Source of the DNA: Corynebacterium jeddahense
Lineage (GTDB): Bacteria; Actinomycetota; Actinomycetes; Mycobacteriales; Mycobacteriaceae
Length of the DNA: 64,000 nucleotides
Assembly: GCF_028609865.1 (NCBI RefSeq)
Contig: NZ_CP063194.1
Coordinates: 1,922,001-1,986,000, forward strand
Direction of reading: 5' to 3'
The stretch's first letter is position 1, and each line of letters starts with the position of its first letter. The notes under the pieces are model-generated. The model saw only the letters and a list, made by a program, of their open reading frames with translations. It had not been told where the DNA came from and did not search any database. The position numbers and the translations under genes are program-made. Shown piece after piece: positions 34,564 through 42,186 of the stretch.

Positions 34564-37215
34564 CTACCCGTTGCGCCGGGTCGCGCGCCGCCGCCCTCGC
34601 CGGGGAGAGGCACCAGCTTCTCGACGTTCCTCCGGCTTCTCCCCGCGCTCCTGCGTGGCCCGCTCCGGCCGCGGCTGCTCCTGCGGCGCGTGCTCCGTCG
34701 CGTTGCCGGTCTTGCGCGTCGCCCGGCGCCGGCCCCGGCGTCCCTCTGCTGGCTTCGGCGCGGCCTTCTCGCTCGCTGCCTGCTCCTTCGGGGCGGCCGT
34801 CTCCGCCTCTACCTCAAAGTCCTCCGGGCGCGGCCGCTGGTCCGAGCGCGAGTTCCCGCGGGTGCGGCGCTTTCGGCGCGGCGAGGCCTCGAACTCCGCG
34901 ACGGCCTCCTCGAACGCCTGCTGCGGCTCTCGCTGCTCCGCCCGGCCGCGGCCTCGGTTACCGCCGCGGCGCCCGCGCCGGCGCGAGGAGCGTGGCTTCT
35001 CGGCGTCGTCGGCGCGCTTCGGAGTGTCGTCGTCGCTGAAGATGGAGTTAAGCAGGTCGTCCATCTCGTCGTCGTTGAGGCGTTTGCCGGCGTCCGGGGC
35101 GGTGGTTCGCACATCGTCGTGCGCGGTATTGCGCGCCTTGCCCCGCGCGCCGCCGCGACCGGCCTCCCGCGCCGCCTCGCGCTCGCGCGCCTCGGCGCGT
35201 TCCCGGTGCCGTGTGCGCCCCCTCGCCCGCTCGCGCTCGCGTTCGCGCTCCCGCTCGCGGCCGTGCTCGGAGTACGGGTCGTGCTCGACCGGGTCGTCGG
35301 ACACGATGACGCCGCGGCCGCCGCAGCACTCGCACTCGGTGGAGAACGTCTCCAGCAGCCCGTTGCCCAGGCGCTTGCGCGTCATCTGCACGAGGCCGAG
35401 CGAGGTCACCTCGGAGACCTGGTGGCGGGTGCGGTCGCGGCCCAGTGCCTCCTTGAGGCGGCGCAGCACGAGCTCCTGGTTCTCGGGCAGGATCATGTCG
35501 ATGAAGTCGATGATGATCATCCCGCCGATGTCGCGCAGGCGGATCTGGCGCACGATCTCCTCGGCGGCCTCGAGGTTGTTCGACGTCACCGTCTCCTCGA
35601 GCGAGCCGCCGGCGCCGGTGAACTTGCCGGTGTTCACGTCGACGACGGTCATTGCCTCGGTCTTGTCGATGACCAGCGTGCCGCCCGACGGCAGCCACAC
35701 CGTGCGCGACAGCGCCTTCTGCAGCTGCTCGTCCACCCGGTAGACCTCGAACGCGTCCTTGCCACCGTGCTCGGCGCGGTCGAACTTCTCCACCCGGTCG
35801 AGCAGGTCGGGCGCGACGGACTGCACGTAGGCGTGGACGGTGTTCCACGGCTTGCGCCCGTCGACAATGAGCGACGTGAAGTCCTCGTTGAACAGGTCGC
35901 GCACGACCTTGACCAGCACGTTCGGCTCCTCGTAGAGGGTCACCGGCTTCGCGCCCTTCGACTGCTTTTCCTTCTCCGCCTGCTCCTGGATCGCGGTCCA
36001 CTGGTTGTGCAGCCGGTTCACGTCGGCGGCGATCGCCTCCTCGGGCACGTTCTCCGCGGCGGTGCGGATGATCGCCCCACCCTTGCCCGGCACGACGTTG
36101 TTCAGGATCTCCTTGAGGCGCTTGCGCTCCGGCGCCGGCAGCTTGCGTGAAATCCCGGCGCTGCGCCCGCCCGGCACGTACACGAGGTAGCGCCCGGCGA
36201 GCGAGATCTGCGTGGTCAGCCGCGCGCCCTTGTGGCCGACCGGGTCCTTCGTCACCTGCACGAGCACCTGGTCGCCGGACTTCAGCGCGTGCTCGATGCG
36301 CCGCGAGCGCCCGCCAAGCCCCGCCGCCTTCCAGTCCACTTCGCTTGCGTAGAGCACGCCGTTGCGCCCCTGCCCGATGTCCACGAACGCGGCCTCCATG
36401 CTGGACAGCACGTTCTGCACCCGGCCGAGGTAAATGTTGCCGATCATGGACGCCTGGTTCTCCGACGTCACAAAGTGCTCCACGAGCAGCCCGTCCTCGA
36501 GCACCCCGACCTGCGTCAGCTTGCCCACCCCGTCGTGACGGTCGCGCTCGCGCACCACCATGATCCGCTCGACGGATTCGCGCCGCGCAAGGAATTCCGC
36601 CTGGCTCACAATCCGCGAGCGCTTGCGCTCCTCCTCGCGCTTCTCGCTGCGGCGCCGGCGCTGCGCCTCGAGCCGCGACGACCCCTTGATCGCGGTAGGC
36701 TCATCGGGCAGTTGCGTATCGACGTCCTCCGGCTCCTCCTGCGCCACCGTCTCCTCAACGGCGGGCCGGCTCGCCCGGCGGCGCTTGCGCTCCGGCGCCT
36801 TGAACAGCGGCGCGTGCGTCGCCTCCGCCTCGGGCGCCGGGGTGACGTCCGGCTCGACGTCGGTCAGCGGCTCCGCATCAACCGCGTTGGCGTCGAGGTC
36901 CGCGTCGACCTTCTGCTCGATCTGGTGGATCTCGTTTTCGACGTCCTTGCGCACGCGCTGGCGGATCTTCTCGGCCTCGCCAGACTCGTCGGCGCTGCTG
37001 GGGGCGGTGCGCTGCGCCAGCGCGTCGAGAAGCTGCTCGCTCTCCGCCCTCGTCAGCGTCGACTGCGCGACCTTGACCACCCCGAGCTCGGAGAGGGCGA
37101 CGACCAGTTCCTTCGACGGCACGCCCAGCTCTTTCGCCAGGGCGAAGACGCGCGTCTTGTCGCGGAGCTTGGAGCGGTCGAAGGATGCGTAGGGGTTTTC
37201 CTCGTGTGTTGCCAA
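34564..37215 (-). CDS. rne: Ribonuclease E/G
   Basis: An 883-residue endoribonuclease. It starts at TTG 37215 with a GGAGAA ribosome-binding site. Domains in order: an IF2-N-like domain (residues 15-50, TRVFALAKELGVPSKELVVALSELG), an acidic linker with the sequence VDTQLPD encoded over an 11-mer copy (36714), the S1-containing catalytic core (GNIYLGRVQNVLSSMEAAFVDIG, VDVNTGKFTG, IIIDFIDM), the zinc link CECCGG, and a long Arg/Glu/Ala-rich disordered C-terminus. It processes rRNA and degrades mRNA. Confidence 0.94.
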   Translation of the reverse strand: MATHEENPYASFDRSKLRDKTRVFALAKELGVPSKELVVALSELGVVKVAQSTLTRAESEQLLDALAQRTAPSSADESGEAEKIRQRVRKDVENEIHQIEQKVDADLDANAVDAEPLTDVEPDVTPAPEAEATHAPLFKAPERKRRRASRPAVEETVAQEEPEDVDTQLPDEPTAIKGSSRLEAQRRRRSEKREEERKRSRIVSQAEFLARRESVERIMVVRERDRHDGVGKLTQVGVLEDGLLVEHFVTSENQASMIGNIYLGRVQNVLSSMEAAFVDIGQGRNGVLYASEVDWKAAGLGGRSRRIEHALKSGDQVLVQVTKDPVGHKGARLTTQISLAGRYLVYVPGGRSAGISRKLPAPERKRLKEILNNVVPGKGGAIIRTAAENVPEEAIAADVNRLHNQWTAIQEQAEKEKQSKGAKPVTLYEEPNVLVKVVRDLFNEDFTSLIVDGRKPWNTVHAYVQSVAPDLLDRVEKFDRAEHGGKDAFEVYRVDEQLQKALSRTVWLPSGGTLVIDKTEAMTVVDVNTGKFTGAGGSLEETVTSNNLEAAEEIVRQIRLRDIGGMIIIDFIDMILPENQELVLRRLKEALGRDRTRHQVSEVTSLGLVQMTRKRLGNGLLETFSTECECCGGRGVIVSDDPVEHDPYSEHGRERERERERERARGRTRHRERAEAREREAAREAGRGGARGKARNTAHDDVRTTAPDAGKRLNDDEMDDLLNSIFSDDDTPKRADDAEKPRSSRRRGRRGGNRGRGRAEQREPQQAFEEAVAEFEASPRRKRRTRGNSRSDQRPRPEDFEVEAETAAPKEQAASEKAAPKPAEGRRGRRRATRKTGNATEHAPQEQPRPERATQERGEKPEERREAGASPRRGRRRATRRNG
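36714..36724 (+). repeat. Dispersed 11-mer, copy 10
   Basis: Exact copy in the disordered linker of rne; read as Val-Asp-Thr-Gln. Confidence 0.85.
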
Positions 37216-37238
37216 AGCGACGTTCTCCAGTTGAGTTC

Positions 37239-37264
37239 GGCCACGCCCCCGTGCGAGGGTGGCC
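37239..37264 (-). promoter_or_regulatory. Hairpin in the rne 5' region
   Basis: GGCCAC (37239-37244) pairs with GTGGCC (37259-37264), extended inward by CCC/GGG, 25-50 nt upstream of the rne start codon. RNase E genes are often autoregulated through the 5' UTR; that role is inferred here. Confidence 0.35.
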
Positions 37265-37334
37265 GGGCGCTGCCAGCGTGTGCTGGAGCGGCCGCACGGC
37301 GCGGTGCACGAGGGCGCGAGTGTGAAAGTTTTTC

Positions 37335-37348
37335 AGCGCTCGAGCGCT
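37335..37348. promoter_or_regulatory. 14-bp perfect palindrome upstream of rne
   Basis: AGCGCTCGAGCGCT lies about 120 nt before the rne start, just downstream (minus strand) of a CACAAT -10-like sequence near 37365. It is either an operator or a 5'-UTR hairpin. Confidence 0.35.
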
Positions 37349-37391
37349 TGCGCACCCATTGTGGCACAGCCCCGCCCGGGCTGCTCGACCC

Positions 37392-37952
37392 CTACCGCTC
37401 GGCGAGGCGCAACAGGTCGGCCACCGCGGCCACCGGCGCGGTCGGGTGGCGCTCGGTGACGGCGGCGCCCACGACGATCTGTAGCACGCGCGCGGAGCTG
37501 AGCTGCTCCACCCCGCCGCGCCGCAGGAGCTCGGCGATCATATCCTTGAGCTCGGCAAGCGCCCGCTCGATCGAGTCGCCGACCTCGCTGTCCTCGCGCT
37601 GGCCCTCGATGAACGCGCTCACCACCGCGCGGGCGCGCTCCGGCTGGCCGCAGGCGACGACGCTCACGCTCGCCTCGGCGAGGCACACCGGGTCGGCAAG
37701 GTCGACCTCGCCAGAGGTGGCCTGGCCGTAGGCGGCGTGGCGGCCGTCGACAAGCCGCTCGAAGCACGTGGCCACGAGCTTGTCTCGGGTGGAGTAGTAG
37801 TAGCCGATGGATCCGACCGGCACCCCCGCCGCGGCCGCCACCTGGCGGTGCGTCACGCCCTTGAGTCCCTCGGTGAGCAGCAGCTCCAACGCAGACTCGA
37901 GAATGACCCCGCGCTTCTCCACCGCGCGAGCCTGCTCCGACCGAGATGACAC
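37392..37952 (-). CDS. TetR-family regulator
   Basis: A 186-residue repressor-type protein starting at GTG 37952 behind AGGAAGG. The helix-turn-helix is near residues 20-60 (GVILESALELLLTEGLKGVTHRQVAAAAGVPVGSIGYYYSTRDKLV); the C-terminal ligand domain is unassigned. The longer upstream frame from 37991 is rejected because the promoter lies there. Targets are unknown; no obvious partner gene adjoins it. Confidence 0.85.
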   Translation of the reverse strand: MSSRSEQARAVEKRGVILESALELLLTEGLKGVTHRQVAAAAGVPVGSIGYYYSTRDKLVATCFERLVDGRHAAYGQATSGEVDLADPVCLAEASVSVVACGQPERARAVVSAFIEGQREDSEVGDSIERALAELKDMIAELLRRGGVEQLSSARVLQIVVGAAVTERHPTAPVAAVADLLRLAER

Positions 37953-37993
37953 CGACAACCGCCTTCCTGCTCCCACGTTCACATGCAACACAA

Positions 37994-37999
37994 TTTATA
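37994..37999 (-). promoter_or_regulatory. -10 box of the TetR gene
   Basis: TATAAA on the minus strand (37999-37994), about 42 nt upstream of GTG 37952, in the most AT-rich stretch of the gap. Confidence 0.5.
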
Positions 38000-38042
38000 C
38001 AACATCACTTTGGAAAAATTCAGCTCGGTACCCCCGTCAACG

Positions 38043-38076
38043 ACAAAGGCACCGCAGCCGTGCAAGCTGCGGTGCC
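38043..38076 (-). terminator. ndk terminator
   Basis: A perfect 11-bp stem, GGCACCGCAGC (38048-38058) with GCTGCGGTGCC (38066-38076), 7-nt loop, followed on the minus strand by TTTGTCGTTG. Confidence 0.8.
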
Positions 38077-38104
38077 GTCAAGAAGTCCGGTTTGGGGGCG
38101 AACC

Positions 38105-38515
38105 CTAGAGGTTCGGGAACCAGATGGCGATCTCGCGCTCGGCGGACTCCGGCGAGTCCGAGCCGTGGACGACGTTCTCCGCCACGGACAGCGCGAAGTC
38201 GCCGCGGATCGTGCCCGGGGTCGCCTTCGACACCGGGTCGGTGCCGCCGGCGAGCTGGCGCCACGCCTCGATGGCGCGCTCGCCCTCGACGATGCCGGCG
38301 ACGAGCGGGGCGGAGGTGATGAAGTCCACCAGCTCGCCGAAGAACGGCTTGTCCTTGTGCTCGGCGTAGTGCTTCTCGGCGGTCTCGCGGTCCGCGGTGC
38401 GCAGGTCCAGCTCGACGAGCTTGAGGCCCTTGCGCTCGATGCGGGAGATGATGTCGCCGACGTGGCCGTTCGCAACGCCGTCGGGCTTGATCAGGATCAA
38501 AGTGCGTTCAGTCAT
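38105..38515 (-). CDS. ndk: Nucleoside diphosphate kinase
   Basis: A 136-residue enzyme that balances NTP and dNTP pools. The active-site His117 lies in [17 protein letters not shown] and GTIRGDF are also present. TAGGAT (38529-38524) is 8 nt before the ATG, so the mRNA is probably leaderless. The gene is followed by its own terminator. Confidence 0.96.
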   Translation of the reverse strand: MTERTLILIKPDGVANGHVGDIISRIERKGLKLVELDLRTADRETAEKHYAEHKDKPFFGELVDFITSAPLVAGIVEGERAIEAWRQLAGGTDPVSKATPGTIRGDFALSVAENVVHGSDSPESAEREIAIWFPNL

Positions 38516-38530
38516 GGCACCAAATCCTAC

Positions 38531-38836
38531 CTAAACGCCGCGCACGATGCGCGCCGCGTCCTCCTGCGAGACGCCCCGCAACCACAGCTGCACCTGCTGG
38601 ATCGCCAGCTGCGTGTTGCCCTCCTCTTTCATGCGGCGCACCGTGAGGCGCTGTTCGTCGTCAAGCTGCGGCTCCACCCGCTCCTGGCGGCGGTACTGCT
38701 CGGCGAAGCCGAGGACGAGGAAGAGCCCCGCCGCGACGATCGCCACGGTGCCCACCCACCCGGGCACGGTGGTATACACCGCGACCACGGCGACGAGCGA
38801 GAACACGGCTGCCAGGACAAAGCTCACGATGCGCAT
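38531..38836 (-). CDS. Small membrane protein, function unknown
   Basis: A 101-residue protein with two membrane helices (residues 4-22 and 27-45) and a charged cytoplasmic C-terminal half (EQYRRQERVEPQLDDEQRLTVRRMKEEGNTQLAIQQVQLWL region). I cannot assign a function. TACGGT lies 7 nt before ATG 38836, and its -10 overlaps that of the divergent acyl-CoA synthetase. It sits 15 nt upstream of ndk. Confidence 0.75.
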   Translation of the reverse strand: MRIVSFVLAAVFSLVAVVAVYTTVPGWVGTVAIVAAGLFLVLGFAEQYRRQERVEPQLDDEQRLTVRRMKEEGNTQLAIQQVQLWLRGVSQEDAARIVRGV

Positions 38837-38843
38837 GAGGCAT

Positions 38844-38853
38844 ACCGTAGCCT
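38844..38853. promoter_or_regulatory. Overlapping divergent -10 boxes
   Basis: Minus strand TACGGT (38849-38844) and plus strand TAGCCT (38848-38853) share two base pairs. The start codons of the two leaderless genes (38836 and 38862) are 26 bp apart. Confidence 0.6.
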
Positions 38854-38861
38854 GGATCACC

Positions 38862-40289
38862 ATGGTCCACCGCAGCCCGCTGCCGGGCATCGCGCTGCCC
38901 GGCACCCCGCTCCACGCCCTCGCCTTCGACGGCGCCGATCCCGCCCTGCCCGCGATCACGGAGCTCGACACCGAGCGCAGCGTCACGTACGGCGAGCTTT
39001 TCTCGCTTGTCGACGCCGCTTCGCGCTCCCTCCGCCCCGGCACCACCCTGGCGCTGCGGGCCCCCAACTCGATCGACTTCGCCGTCGCGCTGCTCGCCGC
39101 GTCCCGCGCCGGCGCCACCGCCTGCCTCATCGGGCACACGCTCGTCGATGCGGAGGCGCGCCGCCTCGCCGACCTCGCCGGCGCCGAGGGCACGCTGCAC
39201 CCCGGCGGCGCCCCTTGCTTCGACCCGCCGGCCGTCGTCAACCCGGACGCGGACGCGGTGGCCGTCGTCGCGTTCTCCTCCGGCACGACGGGACTGCCGA
39301 AAGCTGTGGAGCTCACCCACCGCTCCATCGTCGCGAACGCGCTGCAGTTCAACGCCGCGCTCGCTGCGAGCGGGATCGGCGAGGGTACCCGCGTCGCCGC
39401 GCCGTTGCCGTTCAGCCACATCTACGGGCTGAACACGCTGCTGCTGTCCTCGCTCGCCGCGCGCCGCCACGTCTTCACCGCCGCCCGCTTCGACCTCGCG
39501 CAGTTCGCCCGCGCGCACCGCGAGCACGCGATCGAGCTCTCCTTCATCGCCCCGCCGATCGCGCTGCGGCTCGCGAACGACCCCGGCATCGACCCGCGCG
39601 ACTTCGCCGCGTGCGCGCACATGGTCTGCGGCGCCGCCCCGCTCGACGAGGCGCTCGCGCGGCGGGTGGAGACGCGCCTGAGCACGGTGCTCCTACAGGG
39701 CTACGGCACGACCGAATCCTCCCCGGTCACGCACGTCGGCATCTCCGGGCGCTCCAACCCCGGCACCATCGGCTTCGCGGTGCCCAACACCGAGTTCCGC
39801 GTCGTGGATCTCGCCACCGGCGCGGAGGCCCCCGACGGCGCGGACGGCGAGCTGCAGGTCCGCGGCCCCCAGCTCATGCGCGGCTACCGCGGCGACCCCT
39901 TGGCCACCCGGGCCGCGCTCGCCGGCGGCTGGCTGCGCACCGGCGACGTCGCGCGCGTCAACGCGGACGACACCGTCACCGTCGTGGACCGGGCGAAGGA
40001 CGTGATCAAGTACCACGGGTTCCAGGTCGCGCCGGCGGAGCTCGAGGCGGTGTTGCTCACGCACCCGGATGTCGCGGACGCGGCCGTCGCGGGGCGCGTG
40101 GACGGCCGGGGTGAGGAGGTCCCGCACGCGTTCGTCGTGAAGCGAAACGGCGCCGGGGTGGATGCCGCCGGCCTCATGGCGTGGGTGGCCGCCCGCGTCA
40201 CCGCCTACAAAAAGGTGCGGGGCGTGACGTTCGTCGAGGAGGTCCCGCGCAACGCCGCCGGCAAGATCCTGCGGCGCGAGCTGCGTTAG
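38862..40289 (+). CDS. Acyl-CoA synthetase (AMP-forming, 4-coumarate-CoA ligase-like)
   Basis: A 475-residue ANL-superfamily enzyme that activates a carboxylic acid with ATP to its CoA thioester. FSSGTTGLPKAVELTH is the AMP-binding P-loop, GYGTTESSP the adenine motif, GWLRTGDVARV and the catalytic Lys in NAAGKILRREL complete it. It is somewhat short for the family (500-550). Start ATG 38862 is leaderless. Its stop overlaps the convergent DUF4233 gene by 4 nt. The acid substrate is unknown. Confidence 0.86.
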   Translation: MVHRSPLPGIALPGTPLHALAFDGADPALPAITELDTERSVTYGELFSLVDAASRSLRPGTTLALRAPNSIDFAVALLAASRAGATACLIGHTLVDAEARRLADLAGAEGTLHPGGAPCFDPPAVVNPDADAVAVVAFSSGTTGLPKAVELTHRSIVANALQFNAALAASGIGEGTRVAAPLPFSHIYGLNTLLLSSLAARRHVFTAARFDLAQFARAHREHAIELSFIAPPIALRLANDPGIDPRDFAACAHMVCGAAPLDEALARRVETRLSTVLLQGYGTTESSPVTHVGISGRSNPGTIGFAVPNTEFRVVDLATGAEAPDGADGELQVRGPQLMRGYRGDPLATRAALAGGWLRTGDVARVNADDTVTVVDRAKDVIKYHGFQVAPAELEAVLLTHPDVADAAVAGRVDGRGEEVPHAFVVKRNGAGVDAAGLMAWVAARVTAYKKVRGVTFVEEVPRNAAGKILRRELR

Positions 40290-40726
40290 TCCTCCGCCGT
40301 GCCCAGGTGCTGGGTGGTGAGGTAACCGCCGCGCATGCGCTGCACGATCTCGGAGCGCATGCGGATGACGAAGTACCACACGATGCCGAAGATGATGCCC
40401 ACGGCCGTGACGGACCAGTGGATGAAGAATCCGAAGATGAGCGGGATCTGCAGCGCGAGGTCGACCCACAGCGCGGCCGGCTTCTTCTGAAAAAACGCCG
40501 CCACTACGTGCGCGAGCCCGATGACGGTGATGTAAACCCAGTTGAACGTGGTCCAGTGCTCCCCGCCGTCGACCTTCAGAATGACGGTGAGGATGAGGAA
40601 GATCGTGATCGCTTCCATGACGAGCGTGCCGGAGAGCACGCCGGTCAGCCCGGCGAGCGGGTCCTTCACGGGCTGCTTGCCCGGGCCGAGCGGGCCCATC
40701 TCCTGCTCGCGGCGTGTTGTGCTCAT
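40286..40726 (-). CDS. DUF4233 membrane protein, folC partner
   Basis: A 146-residue protein with four membrane helices (LSGTLVMEAITIFLILTVILKV, VYITVIGLAHVVAAFF and two more). DUF4233 proteins are found directly after folC in corynebacteria and mycobacteria; here the ATG overlaps the folC stop by 4 nt (ATGA). The function is unknown. Confidence 0.85.
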   Translation of the reverse strand: MSTTRREQEMGPLGPGKQPVKDPLAGLTGVLSGTLVMEAITIFLILTVILKVDGGEHWTTFNWVYITVIGLAHVVAAFFQKKPAALWVDLALQIPLIFGFFIHWSVTAVGIIFGIVWYFVIRMRSEIVQRMRGGYLTTQHLGTAED

Positions 40727-42186
40727 TGCGGGTCCTTTCCAAACATGGCGCGCGCCTCGCCTGCGGTGACGACGGAGCCGGTGATGAGCACCCCGGAGCC
40801 GGACTGCACGCCGACCTCCGCGAGCGCCTCCTCGGCGAGTTCGACGGCAAGCGCGTAGGCCGCCGGCAGGTGCTCCTCGACGTGGACGCGCTCGTCGCCG
40901 AACACCTCGCGGGCGGTCTCCGCCAGCTCGTAGGCGTCCTCCGCGCGCGGGGACGAGTTTTGCGTGACGACGACCTCCGTGAGCACCGGCTCGAGCGCCT
41001 CCATGATGCCCCGGGCGTCCTTGTCGCCGAGGATGCCAAGCACGCCGATGAGGCGCGCGAAGTCGAAGTCCCGCTCGATCGCGCTCGCGAGCGCACGCGC
41101 GCCGTGCGGGTTGTGGGTGGCGTCGATAAACGTCGTCGGCGTCGCGCGCACGCGCTCGAGCCGCCCCGGCGAGGACGCCGCCGCGAACCCGGCGCGCACC
41201 GCGTCCGCGTCGAGCTGGCGCTCCGACGACGCCCCGTGGAACGCCTCCACCACCGCGAGCGCCACCGACGCGTTCTGCGCCTGGTGCGGGCCGGAGAGCG
41301 GGACGAAGATGTCGTCGTACTCGCCGGACAGGCCCCGCAGCGTGAGCCGCTGCCCGCCGACGGCGACCTCGCTCGACGCGACGTCGAACTCGGTGCCGAG
41401 GCGGGCGACGGGGGCGCCGATCTCGACGGCGCGCTCGAGGATGACGCGCATCGCGTCCGGCTCCTGCTGCGCGATGACGGCGACCGCATCGGCCGAGCGG
41501 ATGATGCCGGCCTTCTCGCCCGCGATCTCGGCGATGGTGTCGCCGAGGTACTCCGTGTGGTCAAGGCCGACGGGCATGATCACGTCCACGTCCGCGTCGA
41601 CCACGTTCGTCGCGTCCCAGGTGCCGCCCATGCCCACTTCGACCACGGCGACGTCCACCGGGGCGTCGGCAAACGCCGCGAACGCGAGGCCCACCATGAC
41701 CTCGAAGTAGCTCATCGGGGTGCCGGTGCGCTCGTCGACCATCTCGATGTACGGCTCGATCTCGCGGTAGATGCGCACGAAGTCGGCGGGGTGGATCGGC
41801 GCGCCGTCGATGCCGATGCGCTCGGTGATCGTCTGCAGGTGCGGGCTCGTCGTGCGCCCGACGCGGTGGCCGAGCGCGCGCAGGAGCGACTCGATCATCC
41901 GCACCGTCGAGGTCTTGCCGTTCGTGCCTGCGACGTGGATGATCTTGCAGGACTTCTGCGGCTCACCGAGGTAGTCCATGAGCAGCTCGATGCGCTCGAG
42001 GCTCGGGTCGATCTCGGTCTCCGGCCAGCGCGCCTTGAGCTCCTCCTCGACCTCCGCGAGCGCGCGCAGATCCTCCTCGCCCACCGCGCGCGGAGCGGCG
42101 GCATCGTCCGGCCCCTCACCCGGCGCGCCGAGGTTGAGCGTCAGGCCCGAGTCGGTCTGCTCGATGTCGTAGCGTTCGTCGTCCAC
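40723..42186 (-). CDS. folC: Folylpolyglutamate synthase/dihydrofolate synthase
   Basis: A 487-residue bifunctional Mur-ligase-like enzyme that adds Glu to dihydropteroate and to folates. VAGTNGKTSTVRM is the P-loop, followed by TTSPHLQTITERI and DATHNPHGARAL. An N-terminal acidic extension of about 45 residues is typical of actinobacteria. GTG 42186 directly follows the valS stop with no gap. Confidence 0.95.
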   Translation of the reverse strand: MDDERYDIEQTDSGLTLNLGAPGEGPDDAAAPRAVGEEDLRALAEVEEELKARWPETEIDPSLERIELLMDYLGEPQKSCKIIHVAGTNGKTSTVRMIESLLRALGHRVGRTTSPHLQTITERIGIDGAPIHPADFVRIYREIEPYIEMVDERTGTPMSYFEVMVGLAFAAFADAPVDVAVVEVGMGGTWDATNVVDADVDVIMPVGLDHTEYLGDTIAEIAGEKAGIIRSADAVAVIAQQEPDAMRVILERAVEIGAPVARLGTEFDVASSEVAVGGQRLTLRGLSGEYDDIFVPLSGPHQAQNASVALAVVEAFHGASSERQLDADAVRAGFAAASSPGRLERVRATPTTFIDATHNPHGARALASAIERDFDFARLIGVLGILGDKDARGIMEALEPVLTEVVVTQNSSPRAEDAYELAETAREVFGDERVHVEEHLPAAYALAVELAEEALAEVGVQSGSGVLITGSVVTAGEARAMFGKDPQ

